A stretch of DNA of 64,000 bases from BACL27 sp964203235 (lineage in GTDB: Bacteria > Actinomycetota > Acidimicrobiia > Acidimicrobiales > Ilumatobacteraceae): contig CAXNLE010000001.1 of assembly GCA_964203235.1 (NCBI GenBank), positions 744,001-808,000 on the forward strand. Reading direction: 5' to 3'. Each line of letters begins with the position of its first letter. The stretch's first letter is position 1. The notes under the pieces are model-generated. The model saw only the letters and a list, made by a program, of their open reading frames with translations, was not told the origin of the DNA and made no database searches. Position numbers and translations under genes: made by a program. Positions 25,440 to 34,257 of this stretch are shown piece by piece.

Positions 25440-26792
25440 ATGAAGAAAACTACAACGCAACGCTTCAGCGCGCTTGTTGTTGGTCTCAGCCTTTTGGCTG
25501 CGGCTTGCGGCGGCTCCGATGCGGCAACAGAAGAAACAACAGCAGTAGCCGAAGAGGCAGCACCTGCTGCATCAGGCGGCGAGTTGGCTGGAATGAAAGG
25601 TACAACTCCACTTGTTGAGTTGACTCAAGAGTTCAAAGATGCAGTTAATGCATTTTGGACAGGCAAAGGCAACGAAGCACTTGTTGACTTCAACTACACA
25701 GCAGAATCATTTGACGCTGTGATGTTGATTGCACTTGCAGCAGAAGCCGCAGGAACAGATGGCAGCGCACTTGCTGACCAACTTGTTGCTGTTTCAAAAG
25801 ATGGTACTAAGTGCACAGCTGCAACATGGGCAGACTGTCTTGCAACAATCAAAGCGAAGGGCGACGTCGACTTTGACGGTTTCTCTGGTCCAAACACATT
25901 GAACGGAAACGGCGAGCCACTTGAGGCTTCGTACGGCATTCTTCAATTCGGTGCAGACAATCGTCTTGATAACACACTTACTACATACCAACTTGCAAAT
26001 GCTCCAGAATCTGCAGTATTGCCACTTTCAAAGACAGAAGTTGCTCGTAAGGGTAATGGAGTTCTTAAAATCGGTGGACTTCTTCCAGAGACAGGCAACC
26101 TTGCATTCCTTGGCGCTCCAATGATCGCTGGTGTTGAGTACGCAATTGATTACCTAAACAAGGCCGGCGGCGTTCTTGGCAAGCCAGTTGAGTACAGCGC
26201 AGGAGATTCCGGCGACACTTCAACTGACACAGCCAGCGTGACTGTTGATCGATTGCTCGCAGAAGGTGCAGACGCCATTATTGGTGCAGCATCATCTGGT
26301 GTATCGCTCACAGTTATCGACAAGATCACTGCAGCAGGTGTTATTCAGTTCAGCCCAGCGAACACATCGCCAAAGTTGACTTCATACGCCGACAACGGTC
26401 TCTTCTTCCGTAACGCACCACCGGATGACCTCCAGGGTGCAGTACTTGCAGAAGTAATCGTCGCTGACGGAGCACAATCTGTTTACATCATGGCGCTTGA
26501 CGATGCTTACGGCACCGGACTTGCAACAGTTGTAGAAGAAGTTCTTACAGCAGCTGGTGTAAAAGTATTGGGCAAGAAAATCTACGATCCTAAGGCAACA
26601 ACATTTGATGCCGAAGTCGGAGAAGTTGTTGCTGCTAACCCAGACGCAATCGTCTTGATCACATTCGATGAGGGCTCACGAATTCTTCGCACAATGGTGG
26701 AGAACGGCGTTGGACCAACAGCGAAGAAGGTCTATGGCGTTGATGGAAACATTGGTAACGCACTCGGCGAGAACTTTGACGCTGGTAAGTAA
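25440..26792 (+). CDS. livJ: Branched-chain amino acid-type ABC substrate-binding lipoprotein, apparently circularly permuted
   Basis: Type I periplasmic binding protein of the Liv/HAAT class, captured by LivHMGF. Signal peptide with lipobox AAAC (Cys23), then an Ala/Glu/Thr-rich linker. Residues about 49-190 (LAGMKGTTPLVEL ... SGPNTLNGNGEP ... YGILQFGADNRLDN) are what normally forms the C-terminal third of these proteins, while residues about 205-450 (GVLKIGGLLPETGNLAFLG ... YGVDGNIGNALGENFDAGK) are the normal N-terminal two thirds. Joining the protein's end to residue 49 restores the usual order without loss. Total length (450) is normal. AGGGGGA lies 9 nt before ATG. Codon choice (ACA, GCA) is more biased than in neighbours, suggesting high expression. 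Assembly artefact is the main alternative. Confidence 0.9.
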   Translation: MKKTTTQRFSALVVGLSLLAAACGGSDAATEETTAVAEEAAPAASGGELAGMKGTTPLVELTQEFKDAVNAFWTGKGNEALVDFNYTAESFDAVMLIALAAEAAGTDGSALADQLVAVSKDGTKCTAATWADCLATIKAKGDVDFDGFSGPNTLNGNGEPLEASYGILQFGADNRLDNTLTTYQLANAPESAVLPLSKTEVARKGNGVLKIGGLLPETGNLAFLGAPMIAGVEYAIDYLNKAGGVLGKPVEYSAGDSGDTSTDTASVTVDRLLAEGADAIIGAASSGVSLTVIDKITAAGVIQFSPANTSPKLTSYADNGLFFRNAPPDDLQGAVLAEVIVADGAQSVYIMALDDAYGTGLATVVEEVLTAAGVKVLGKKIYDPKATTFDAEVGEVVAANPDAIVLITFDEGSRILRTMVENGVGPTAKKVYGVDGNIGNALGENFDAGK

Positions 26793-26816
26793 TCAATAAT
26801 TTCTAAAGATTAAATG

Positions 26817-26849
26817 AAAAGGCCCCGGGCGAAAGCCCGGGGCCTTTTT
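26817..26849. terminator. Strong bidirectional rho-independent terminator
   Basis: GGCCCCGGGC, loop GAAA, GCCCGGGGCC (26821-26844), flanked by AAAA before and TTTTT after. It separates livJ from the convergent livF and can serve both strands. Confidence 0.95.
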
Positions 26850-26867
26850 ATTTGCCTAAATCTTTGA

Positions 26868-27599
26868 TCAGCCGCCAGTTGATTTGGCGAGCGTGCCAAG
26901 ATACAACTTGATTACGTTCGGGTCAGTCAAAAGATCTTTGCCCGTGCCCGTGTATGCGTTCTTGCCTTGGTCTAAAACATACGCGCGATTCGAGACTTGC
27001 AAACATCTGCGAGCATTCTGCTCGACCATCAATATCGCGATGCCTTCAGCGTTGATCTTCTTGCACTGAATAAAAACTTCGTCCTGCAGAACAGGTGAAA
27101 GCCCTGCTGAGGGCTCGTCAAGCAACAACAGTTTCGGCTCCATCATTAGTGCACGTCCCATAGCGACCATTTGACGCTCTCCGCCCGAAAGCGAACCAGC
27201 CTTTACCAAAGCCCGTTCGAGTAACCGAGGGAAAAGTGTCGAAACATATTCAAATCGATTCTTAAACACCGACGGTTTCAAAAAACAGCCCATCTCAAGG
27301 TTTTCAGTAACCGTAAGGCTTGGAAATACGTTTCGATTTTGCGGCACGTAGCCAATGCCGCGTTCAACTAATTCGTGAGCTTTGTAGCCGGTGATGTTTA
27401 ATTCGCCTAACTTTATTTCTCCACCCCGCACTGAACATTCACCCAAAATTGCTTTAAGTACAGTCGACTTACCGGCGCCATTTGGTCCGATGACTCCAAC
27501 GAATTCACCTTGATTTACGGTTATGTTGCAGCCATTCAAAATATTTACTTCAGGGATATAACCGGCCACTAGTTCTTTTACATCGAGCACAGAATTCAT
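26868..27599 (-). CDS. livF: Branched-chain amino acid-type ABC transporter ATPase LivF
   Basis: 243-residue cytoplasmic ABC ATPase with Walker A GPNGAGKST, Q-loop VPQNRNVFP, signature LSGGERQ, Walker B LLLDEPSAG and MVEQNA switch. The features GYVPQNRNVFPSLTVTENLEMG are LivF-like. ATG 27599 overlaps the livG stop by ATGA. Together with LivG it powers the LivHM permease. Confidence 0.95.
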   Translation of the reverse strand: MNSVLDVKELVAGYIPEVNILNGCNITVNQGEFVGVIGPNGAGKSTVLKAILGECSVRGGEIKLGELNITGYKAHELVERGIGYVPQNRNVFPSLTVTENLEMGCFLKPSVFKNRFEYVSTLFPRLLERALVKAGSLSGGERQMVAMGRALMMEPKLLLLDEPSAGLSPVLQDEVFIQCKKINAEGIAILMVEQNARRCLQVSNRAYVLDQGKNAYTGTGKDLLTDPNVIKLYLGTLAKSTGG

Positions 27600-28474
27600 A
27601 ATTGCGCCTCATCCAAGAGAGATGTCCCTTGGTGCAGGCCGAGATAAGCCTCGACGACTTTTTCGTTATTTGAGATTTGACTTGGTGTTCCCTCAGCGAT
27701 GACTGCACCCTCTGCCATCACGATCACCCAGTCCGCAACGTCGTTGACCATATCCATGTCATGTTCGACGAACAACACAGTCATGCCATCATCGCGTAAG
27801 CCTCTGATGTGTTCGTTCAAGCTTTGTTTTAAAGCTGGGTTAACGCCAGCCATTGGTTCATCCAGCATGACTAATCGCGGTTCAGTCATCAGCGCTCGTG
27901 CCATCTCAAGCAATTTACGTTGACCACCAGAAAGTGTGCCGGCATACTCACCGCGCATGTGATCCATCTTGAAACGTTTCAACAGAGCATCAGCACGCTC
28001 TTCAATTTTGGCTTCTTGCGATCTCCATAAATATGGCAATAGACCGTTCCACCACTTCTCACCTACTTGGTGCATAGCGCCGAGTTTCATATTTTCGATA
28101 ACCGACATCTTTGTCAGACTTTTCGTCAACTGAAAAGTGCGAACCATACCCATGCTGGCGGTTTGATGTGCGGCGACGCGCGACATGTTGTGCCCGTCGA
28201 AACGCCATTCACCAACATCGGGTTTATCAAAACCAGAAAGAAGATTGAATAATGTTGTCTTACCCGCACCATTTGGGCCAATCAAAGCAGTAATCGAACC
28301 TCGTTGTACTTCGATATGCGATACATCTACTGCAACAACCCCACCGAAATGGCGACGAACACCATCTGCTACCAAAATCGGATCAGGTTTAGAAACACCT
28401 GGGGTTGATTCGATAGTTGATAACGCCACACGAACCGTTGTCGCGAGTTCACTGTAATTTCGTTCAGCGACCAT
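27596..28474 (-). CDS. livG: Branched-chain amino acid-type ABC transporter ATPase LivG
   Basis: 292-residue ABC ATPase: Walker A GPNGAGKTT, MVRTFQLTKSLTKMSVIENM (Q-loop), signature LSGGQRK, Walker B MLDEPMAG, switch VEHDMD, and the LivG-type ending IAEGTPSQISNNEKVVEAYLG. It has about 45 residues before the ABC domain. I place the start at ATG 28474 with AAGAGATGG just upstream; the longer frame runs 51 nt further into livM. The overlap with livM is 11 nt. Confidence 0.93.
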   Translation of the reverse strand: MVAERNYSELATTVRVALSTIESTPGVSKPDPILVADGVRRHFGGVVAVDVSHIEVQRGSITALIGPNGAGKTTLFNLLSGFDKPDVGEWRFDGHNMSRVAAHQTASMGMVRTFQLTKSLTKMSVIENMKLGAMHQVGEKWWNGLLPYLWRSQEAKIEERADALLKRFKMDHMRGEYAGTLSGGQRKLLEMARALMTEPRLVMLDEPMAGVNPALKQSLNEHIRGLRDDGMTVLFVEHDMDMVNDVADWVIVMAEGAVIAEGTPSQISNNEKVVEAYLGLHQGTSLLDEAQL

Positions 28475-29468
28475 CGAGGGCCATCTCTTGACGATTGCCA
28501 AACAACCCTTGCGGTCTGAAGACAATCAACAGCATCAAACCGAGACCGACAAACATGTAGTTGACAGCACCAACCTGATTGCTCTCAATAATCGTGACAC
28601 CGCTTATGCGTAGTGGTCCATTGCGAGTCATTTCACGTAAGACATTGTCGGAGAATACAAATAACAACCAAAACAACATCGATCCAACGACCGATCCTGC
28701 GACCTTTGCCAGACCACCCAAGACGAGTGCAGTGAGAATATAGAACGTCACCATTCGGCTGTAGTTATCAGGTTGAACAGATCCACGATCGAGTGCTAAC
28801 ACCATTCCTGCGAACATTCCGATAACGCCACCAATTACAAGTGCTTGCATCTTGTATGCGTAGACGTTCTTTCCGAGGCTTCGAACCGCATCTTCATCTT
28901 CGCGGATACCTTTAACAACTCTGCCCCACGGGCTACGCATTAACTGCCAAGTGAAGAGAGAGAAGATGCCGACCAATGCCCAGCCAATAAGGATTGTATA
29001 AAGCGAATAGCCCGTATAAGTAAAAGGCCCAAATCCATAATTCTTACCCGGCTCAAAAGGACTCAGTTCGCGATATTGGCTACTGAAACTGCTGATGCCT
29101 TCGGTGCCACCAAAAACTTTTCTGAACTTTACTGAGCGCACAAATAAGCGCACTATTTCCGCAGTTGCAATCGTGACTATTGCTAAATAATCAGCTCGTA
29201 ACCGCAAAGTTGGGATGCCAACAATTAACGCAAGTATTATTACGAAAAATATTCCAAGCGGAATACCCCACCACAGACCAACACCAAAGTATTGCGCCGT
29301 CATACCAAGGCCGTATGAACCACACGCCATAAATGCTGCCTGACCAAAGTTGAGCATGCCCGTATACCCGAAGTGAATATTTAGACCCAACGCAGCAATT
29401 GCAAAATAGATTGCGTCAACGCCAATCGATGCACGAAGCGTATTTTCAATGATCTTTAGTAAATCCAT
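28464..29468 (-). CDS. livM: Branched-chain amino acid-type ABC transporter permease LivM
   Basis: 334-residue polytopic permease with about 8-9 hydrophobic spans. The N-terminal GLNIHFGYTGMLNFGQAAFMACGSYG and the coupling-helix region GRVVKGIREDEDAVRSLGKN identify LivM. ATG 29468 leaves one base after livH; an in-frame TTG at 29477 would overlap it. C-terminus FRPQGLFG is typical. Confidence 0.93.
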   Translation of the reverse strand: MDLLKIIENTLRASIGVDAIYFAIAALGLNIHFGYTGMLNFGQAAFMACGSYGLGMTAQYFGVGLWWGIPLGIFFVIILALIVGIPTLRLRADYLAIVTIATAEIVRLFVRSVKFRKVFGGTEGISSFSSQYRELSPFEPGKNYGFGPFTYTGYSLYTILIGWALVGIFSLFTWQLMRSPWGRVVKGIREDEDAVRSLGKNVYAYKMQALVIGGVIGMFAGMVLALDRGSVQPDNYSRMVTFYILTALVLGGLAKVAGSVVGSMLFWLLFVFSDNVLREMTRNGPLRISGVTIIESNQVGAVNYMFVGLGLMLLIVFRPQGLFGNRQEMALDGR

Positions 29469-29469
29469 G

Positions 29470-30801
29470 TCAACCAACCCTTTGACTTCTGCCGAAAATA
29501 CCTTGTGGGCGAATAACTAGTACCAAAATCAAAATGAATAATGCCGGTGCAACCTTTAACTCACTTGGGATGAACAGTGCGGCCATTTCAACAAAAACAC
29601 CAATGAAAAAACCACCAACGAGTGCGCCATATGCAGAGCCGAGCCCACCGAGTGTGATGCCGGCAAACATTAAGAAAACTAAATCTGAACCCATTGAAAA
29701 ACTAACTTGTTCGTCTAAACCTCGAAAAATACCGCCAGTTGCTGCCAAAGCGCCACCCGCAAACCACACAATGCGGATTACTTTTTGCGTGTCAATACCC
29801 GTTGCTGAAGCAAGTTGAACGTTGTCACTGACAGCACGAATCGCCTTACCCAGCCTCGATCTTTGCAATGAAAATGCTACTGATAGCAAAATAATGATCC
29901 CGAGAATTGCAGTTGTCAAATCTCTCGGCGTAATACCGATTGGACCTATCTCAAGGTTCACTTGCTTTGAATAACTAGTCAATTGCTTTGTTCGGCCACC
30001 GAATAAGAAAAGATAAAAGTTGATCAACATCAGCGAGAGACCAAGCGATACCACCAACTGCGAATTAGAACCGATACCGCGTTTTGTCAAACGCGCGAAA
30101 ATACCCCAATTGATGAGCAATCCGAAGCATCCCCCCAACAAAATTACAATCGGCCCAGAAATTAGTATCGGAATATTCAGATAAACGTTGAAGAAAAATG
30201 CGACGAGTGCACCAAATGTGACCATCTCGCCGTGCGCGAAATTCGTCAAACCAGTGGTGCCGATAATTAATGACAGACCGACTGAACACATTGCGATGAT
30301 GAGTCCGAGACGAATACCGTCAGTTAATCGCTGTAAATAGCGCTCCAATTCGCTTGAGCCCGCAACGCCACTGTCTCCAGTAAAAAAAGTGACTCGTTTC
30401 GTATTTGTCGTAAACAAAACTTGGTCAACCTTGACTTGCGCTTTGTCGGCATCGATGAGCGTGAGTCCGTTCGGCAGTGAAGTTGTATCAATATCGATTA
30501 GATAGTTGTCTCTTGTAGGTACTGCGATTTTGCAAAGTCCATCTGCACCAGTAATACCCTCACCGATCAAAATGCCTTTAGTAGTTGTGACTTTGATAGA
30601 TGCCCCAGCAACGGGTGTTCGCTCTGGCACGTCGTTGACCAAAACTTGGTTCTGAACACTGGCAATAATAAAAAATTCACCATCTTCTGCTGCGCTTACC
30701 GAACTTGATGCGAAACCGAGACCTGCAACAGTCGAACAGATCAGCGCTAACAGAACTTTGAGCCAGATGTGACGAACCTTAGGACCAGATTGCTTCAACA
30801 T
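29470..30801 (-). CDS. livH: LivH-type permease with N-terminal extracytoplasmic beta domain
   Basis: 443 residues against about 290-300 for ordinary LivH. Residues 1-38 look like a signal/anchor segment; about 42-145 form a soluble, beta-rich domain resembling a carboxypeptidase-regulatory-like/Ig-like fold (VAGASIKVTTTKGILIGEGITGADGLCKIAVP style, split here for length); from about 160 on comes the LivH permease (GLSLIIGTTGLTNFAHGEMVTFGA and the coupling segment GKAIRAVSDN). The extra domain would face outside, where it could contact the binding protein. It is coupled to livM, livG and livF. Start ATG 30801. Confidence 0.88.
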   Translation of the reverse strand: MLKQSGPKVRHIWLKVLLALICSTVAGLGFASSSVSAAEDGEFFIIASVQNQVLVNDVPERTPVAGASIKVTTTKGILIGEGITGADGLCKIAVPTRDNYLIDIDTTSLPNGLTLIDADKAQVKVDQVLFTTNTKRVTFFTGDSGVAGSSELERYLQRLTDGIRLGLIIAMCSVGLSLIIGTTGLTNFAHGEMVTFGALVAFFFNVYLNIPILISGPIVILLGGCFGLLINWGIFARLTKRGIGSNSQLVVSLGLSLMLINFYLFLFGGRTKQLTSYSKQVNLEIGPIGITPRDLTTAILGIIILLSVAFSLQRSRLGKAIRAVSDNVQLASATGIDTQKVIRIVWFAGGALAATGGIFRGLDEQVSFSMGSDLVFLMFAGITLGGLGSAYGALVGGFFIGVFVEMAALFIPSELKVAPALFILILVLVIRPQGIFGRSQRVG

Positions 30802-30824
30802 CGTGGCTCTAATCTAAGCACAAT

Positions 30825-31730
30825 TTATGCATCTTTTGGAAGTTTTGAATTCCAAAATAAATCAAGCGCGCCAAGCCATACCGCAACAGATAGAGCAACA
30901 TGCACTGCGACTAGCAACATCGGTAGCCCAGAAAAGTATTGAACATAACCGATTAAACCCTGCAAGAAGCCAATGGCAAGAAATCGCTCTAGCGGATGAG
31001 CCAGGATGCGCCAAGACGTCGGTTCTCTGCGAGCCACCAAAAATAAGACCAATGCCGTAACTAGGCAGGTGATGACTGTGATGCTGTGGATCTTTGCGGC
31101 TGTGCTGATCGCTAAGGCAATTCGAATCGCGTTCTCGTCACCAGCGTGGGGCCCAGAGCCAGTTACAACTGTGCCTGTAACGACGGCCGCGCCGGTCAAA
31201 GCCAAGACGATACGCACCAGCAACAGAGTTTTCGCATCGGTAATTTCTGGATCACGACGCGGCAAAACAGCTTCTTGAGTTCGAAATATTCTTGCGTGTT
31301 GAAGCAACATGTAGGCATTGCTCATCAGCACAATGCTCACCAAAAAGTGCGCAATATTTGAGAACGGATTAAGCCCAGTGAGCACAACTATGCCCCCGAG
31401 TAAGACTTGGGCAAGAACGCCGACGACGAGTCCGACAGACATGCCGACTAGATCACGACGCTTTGGTCGCAACCTCACCGAAAGCAAAACAGCAAGAATC
31501 ACGCTTGCCGCAACAACACCGGTGAACAGACGATTGACTTGCTCAATTGCCGCATGTGAGTTCGACACATCAACAAACTTTGATTCACTGCAACGTGGCC
31601 AATCTGCACAGCCCAAACCTGAGCCAGTTAGTCGCACTAACGAGCCGGTGATGATTATCAAATAGAGTGAAGCGAATGCAGTCTGTGCCACACGAAGAAA
31701 GCCTTTTGGAGTGATACTTAACTCACGCAC
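30825..31730 (-). CDS. ctaA: Heme A synthase (COX15/CtaA)
   Basis: Integral membrane enzyme oxidising heme O to heme A for aa3 oxidases. About eight hydrophobic spans, with GSLVRLTGSGLGCADWPRC (the CtaA signature with its Cys), HAAIEQVNRLFTG and further heme-ligand-like His in NIAHFLVS, KIHSITV and AVHVALSV. Start is uncertain: the frame runs up to TTG 31799, but GTG 31730 lies shortly before the first span and gives 301 residues, the usual length. It is divergent from the TetR gene. Confidence 0.88.
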   Translation of the reverse strand: MRELSITPKGFLRVAQTAFASLYLIIITGSLVRLTGSGLGCADWPRCSESKFVDVSNSHAAIEQVNRLFTGVVAASVILAVLLSVRLRPKRRDLVGMSVGLVVGVLAQVLLGGIVVLTGLNPFSNIAHFLVSIVLMSNAYMLLQHARIFRTQEAVLPRRDPEITDAKTLLLVRIVLALTGAAVVTGTVVTGSGPHAGDENAIRIALAISTAAKIHSITVITCLVTALVLFLVARREPTSWRILAHPLERFLAIGFLQGLIGYVQYFSGLPMLLVAVHVALSVAVWLGALDLFWNSKLPKDA

Positions 31731-31802
31731 GAATAGTCGCTTTCTGTATTTAGGACCGTCTGAGTTTCGTTCAGACCCCAAGCAAAGTATCGTGCGCAAG
31801 AA

Positions 31803-32864
31803 GTGAAAAAAGAAACAGTTGAGCAGCGTCGCATTGAGATTCTTGAGGCTACCTGCGACGTAATCATTGAACGTGGTTTTGCGGGTACGCGTGTGGCTGA
31901 TGTCGCTAAACGACTCGGAGTTTCAAACAGTCTAATTCATTATCACTTTGCTTCTAAAGAAGAACTACTTGCTGCAGCATTCGAGCACTACGCAAACAAA
32001 GACCTTGCTGACATGCAGCGCGACAGCGCATCGGCGCCCACGGCAGTGGCAAAGTTATGGCGACTGATTGAAAGTTATGTACCCGAGGGCAGCGACGACG
32101 TTGAATGGATGTTATGGATTGATGCTTGGGGCGAAGCATTGCGAAACCCAAAAATGAAACCGATTAGTCAAGAACTCGATGCACAATCAATCGCTGTATT
32201 CGAAAAGGTTCTTCGAGCCGGTAACGAATCCGGTGAGTTTCACTGTGTTCACCCTCGCGAATCTGCCACTCGCATATCTGGACTGATCGACGGATTGGCT
32301 GTGCAATATGCCGCCCATGAAGGCGTACTCAAGCGCAAAGAATTTATTCGTTTAATGCGCCAACTTGCGGCCGCCGAGACCGGCTTGTCACCAGATGACA
32401 TACGTGATTCGCGGCGTACAACTAAAACATTGAATGGCACAGCCAAACAAAGCGACGACGATGCTCCCCGACCTGCGTCTCTTGCCACTGATTTTGATTT
32501 GCGTCAGTTAATTACGATGTATGCCGACGCGTTAAGTCGTTCAGAGATTGATTCGGTAATGCGCTATTTCACTGATGATGCTGTGATCAGTATCAATAAT
32601 GCTGATTCGTTGACCACGCCCGAGCAAATTCGTCAAAGTTTTATCGAGCAATTTTCAGCCAATGAATTGATTATTGAAGTTCCACTAGTTATGGCATTTT
32701 TTGCGGACGAAGGCAATGGCACGGCGCACGGAAACCTGACAATTGAACGGCGTCAAAGCAAGGCTGGTTCAAAACCAGTAATTGATTTGGTACGCGGAGT
32801 CGATACTTTTCGTCGTACATCAACTGGCTGGCGATGTAACCAACGCCAACGAACCACAATCTAA
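31803..32864 (+). CDS. TetR-family regulator fused to a SnoaL-like domain
   Basis: GTG start. Residues about 8-60 form a TetR helix-turn-helix (FAGTRVADVAKRLGVSNSLIHYHFASKEELL), residues to about 200 the usual ligand-binding helical domain, then a polar linker rich in Asp/Lys/Thr and, from about 228 on, an NTF2/SnoaL-like fold (LRQLITMYADALSRSEIDSVMRYF with DDAVISI). 353 residues against about 200 for TetR. The extra domain might bind a ligand or act as an isomerase-like sensor. Target unknown; the divergent ctaA is a candidate. Confidence 0.85.
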   Translation: MKKETVEQRRIEILEATCDVIIERGFAGTRVADVAKRLGVSNSLIHYHFASKEELLAAAFEHYANKDLADMQRDSASAPTAVAKLWRLIESYVPEGSDDVEWMLWIDAWGEALRNPKMKPISQELDAQSIAVFEKVLRAGNESGEFHCVHPRESATRISGLIDGLAVQYAAHEGVLKRKEFIRLMRQLAAAETGLSPDDIRDSRRTTKTLNGTAKQSDDDAPRPASLATDFDLRQLITMYADALSRSEIDSVMRYFTDDAVISINNADSLTTPEQIRQSFIEQFSANELIIEVPLVMAFFADEGNGTAHGNLTIERRQSKAGSKPVIDLVRGVDTFRRTSTGWRCNQRQRTTI

Positions 32865-32881
32865 GGGACGTAGAGAACTTA

Positions 32882-34066
32882 ATGCCAATTGAATTTGAAG
32901 AAGCAACTGCTGAGGCTTTTGCACTAATTAATAATTCAGACACGTTCGTTAGGGCGGTTCTTTCTGGTCGTCGCAGAAACATGCTTCCCAATGCTGAAAA
33001 AGTTGAAATTAGACCAGTCAAACTTAAAGACGAAATCAAATTACAGATGATTGAACTCTCTGGAGTTAATTCTAAAACTGTCAATCTTGACCTCGGCTCG
33101 GAGATAATCAAGAAATTAATGAACTCGGGTTTTGCGAATATTTTGATTGAAAGTGTTTCGCAATCAATGACCATCAGATTCACAAAGAAAGGCGATGCCC
33201 AGGTTTTTGTCGAGCAATCAAACAAGTTGCAATCGCTTGATCACGATAAGCACAAATCTCGATTGCTTGACCCTAGCGATGCGTTTCTTCGCGAAGTCGG
33301 CATATCTGATGCTCAAGGACGCATCAAACCGACAAAGCAAGACAAGTATCTTCAGGTTGAAGAGTTTCTTCGAATACTCGTTCCGACGTTAAAGAATGCG
33401 ATCGAATCTGGTCACATATCAGTTGTTGATCACCAGCCAATTTCGATCGTTGATCATGGATGCGGTAATGCGTATTTGACATTTGCGGCTCACCAGTATT
33501 TGCATGGCAAGTATCGCAAGATCAAAGTCATTGGAATTGATGTGCGTGAGCAATCGAGAATTCGAAATATCGCGATCGCAAGTCGGCTTGATATCTCAGA
33601 TTCAATCGAGTTTCGTGCAGAGAAAATTTCCGAGACTGATATTCCGCCTGCAGATATAACTATTGCTCTGCACGCTTGTGATACGGCAACCGACGACGCA
33701 ATTGCTTGGGCGATCAACAACAACTCAAAATTATTGCTGATCGCACCTTGTTGTCATCATGATCTTCAGACACAAATACGAGAAGTGCCTGAGCCATGGT
33801 CAACAATCACCAAACATGGGATCCTTAAAGAACGCCTTGGCGATATTTTGACAGATGCACTTAGAGCCCAAATTCTGCGCTTGATGGGCTACCGAACTGA
33901 GATCATTGAATTTGTTGGCGACGACCACACTCCCCGGAACCTGATGATTCGGGCCGTCAAGACGGGTGCTCGCCCAGACGAAAATGAGTTCGAGCGCTAC
34001 CAAGAAATGCTCAAACTCTGGAAGATCGTGCCAAAACTAAGCGAGTTGGTCAAAATACCGCTCTAA
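32882..34066 (+). CDS. SAM-dependent methyltransferase (Methyltransf_32-like)
   Basis: 394 residues. The C-terminal half is a Rossmann methyltransferase with IVDHGCGNAYLTFAAHQYL (motif I), GIDVREQ (motif II), the conserved ALHACDTATDDAI and LLIAPCCHHDL segments, which are characteristic of the PF13679/Methyltransf_32 group. The first 150 residues are a separate alpha/beta domain. Substrate unknown. AAGGGA lies about 12 nt before ATG. Ends the TetR-methyltransferase pair. Confidence 0.82.
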   Translation: MPIEFEEATAEAFALINNSDTFVRAVLSGRRRNMLPNAEKVEIRPVKLKDEIKLQMIELSGVNSKTVNLDLGSEIIKKLMNSGFANILIESVSQSMTIRFTKKGDAQVFVEQSNKLQSLDHDKHKSRLLDPSDAFLREVGISDAQGRIKPTKQDKYLQVEEFLRILVPTLKNAIESGHISVVDHQPISIVDHGCGNAYLTFAAHQYLHGKYRKIKVIGIDVREQSRIRNIAIASRLDISDSIEFRAEKISETDIPPADITIALHACDTATDDAIAWAINNNSKLLLIAPCCHHDLQTQIREVPEPWSTITKHGILKERLGDILTDALRAQILRLMGYRTEIIEFVGDDHTPRNLMIRAVKTGARPDENEFERYQEMLKLWKIVPKLSELVKIPL

Positions 34067-34216
34067 TTGTGTTCATAGCAACACTTTAAGTAACTATTTT
34101 TAGGCTCATTTTTGGCCATTCTGTGAATTTTTCAGTCAAATTATCACTCTGAGTAGTGATTCACACATTTTAAGTGAGAAATATCTCAAGTTTGTATTAC
34201 TAGTGCCGATCCCTTA

Positions 34217-34240
34217 ATCGGATCTCGAAAGAGGTCCGAT
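34217..34240 (+). promoter_or_regulatory. Stable hairpin in the leader of the M23 peptidase gene
   Basis: ATCGGATCTC (34217-34226), GAAA tetraloop, GAGGTCCGAT (34231-34240): 10 pairs with one G-U. It ends about 6 nt before the AAGGGAG ribosome-binding site. The first arm can also pair upstream (CCGAT at 34206-34210 with ATCGG), so two alternative folds exist. The rest of the 191-bp gap 34067-34257 holds no gene. Confidence 0.6.
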
Positions 34241-34257
34241 CTCACAAGGGAGCACAT

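Noticed and set aside
34067..34257. c-di-AMP (ydaO) riboswitch before the M23 gene
   Set aside because: The location fits, but the conserved core motifs are not recognisable in this short leader.
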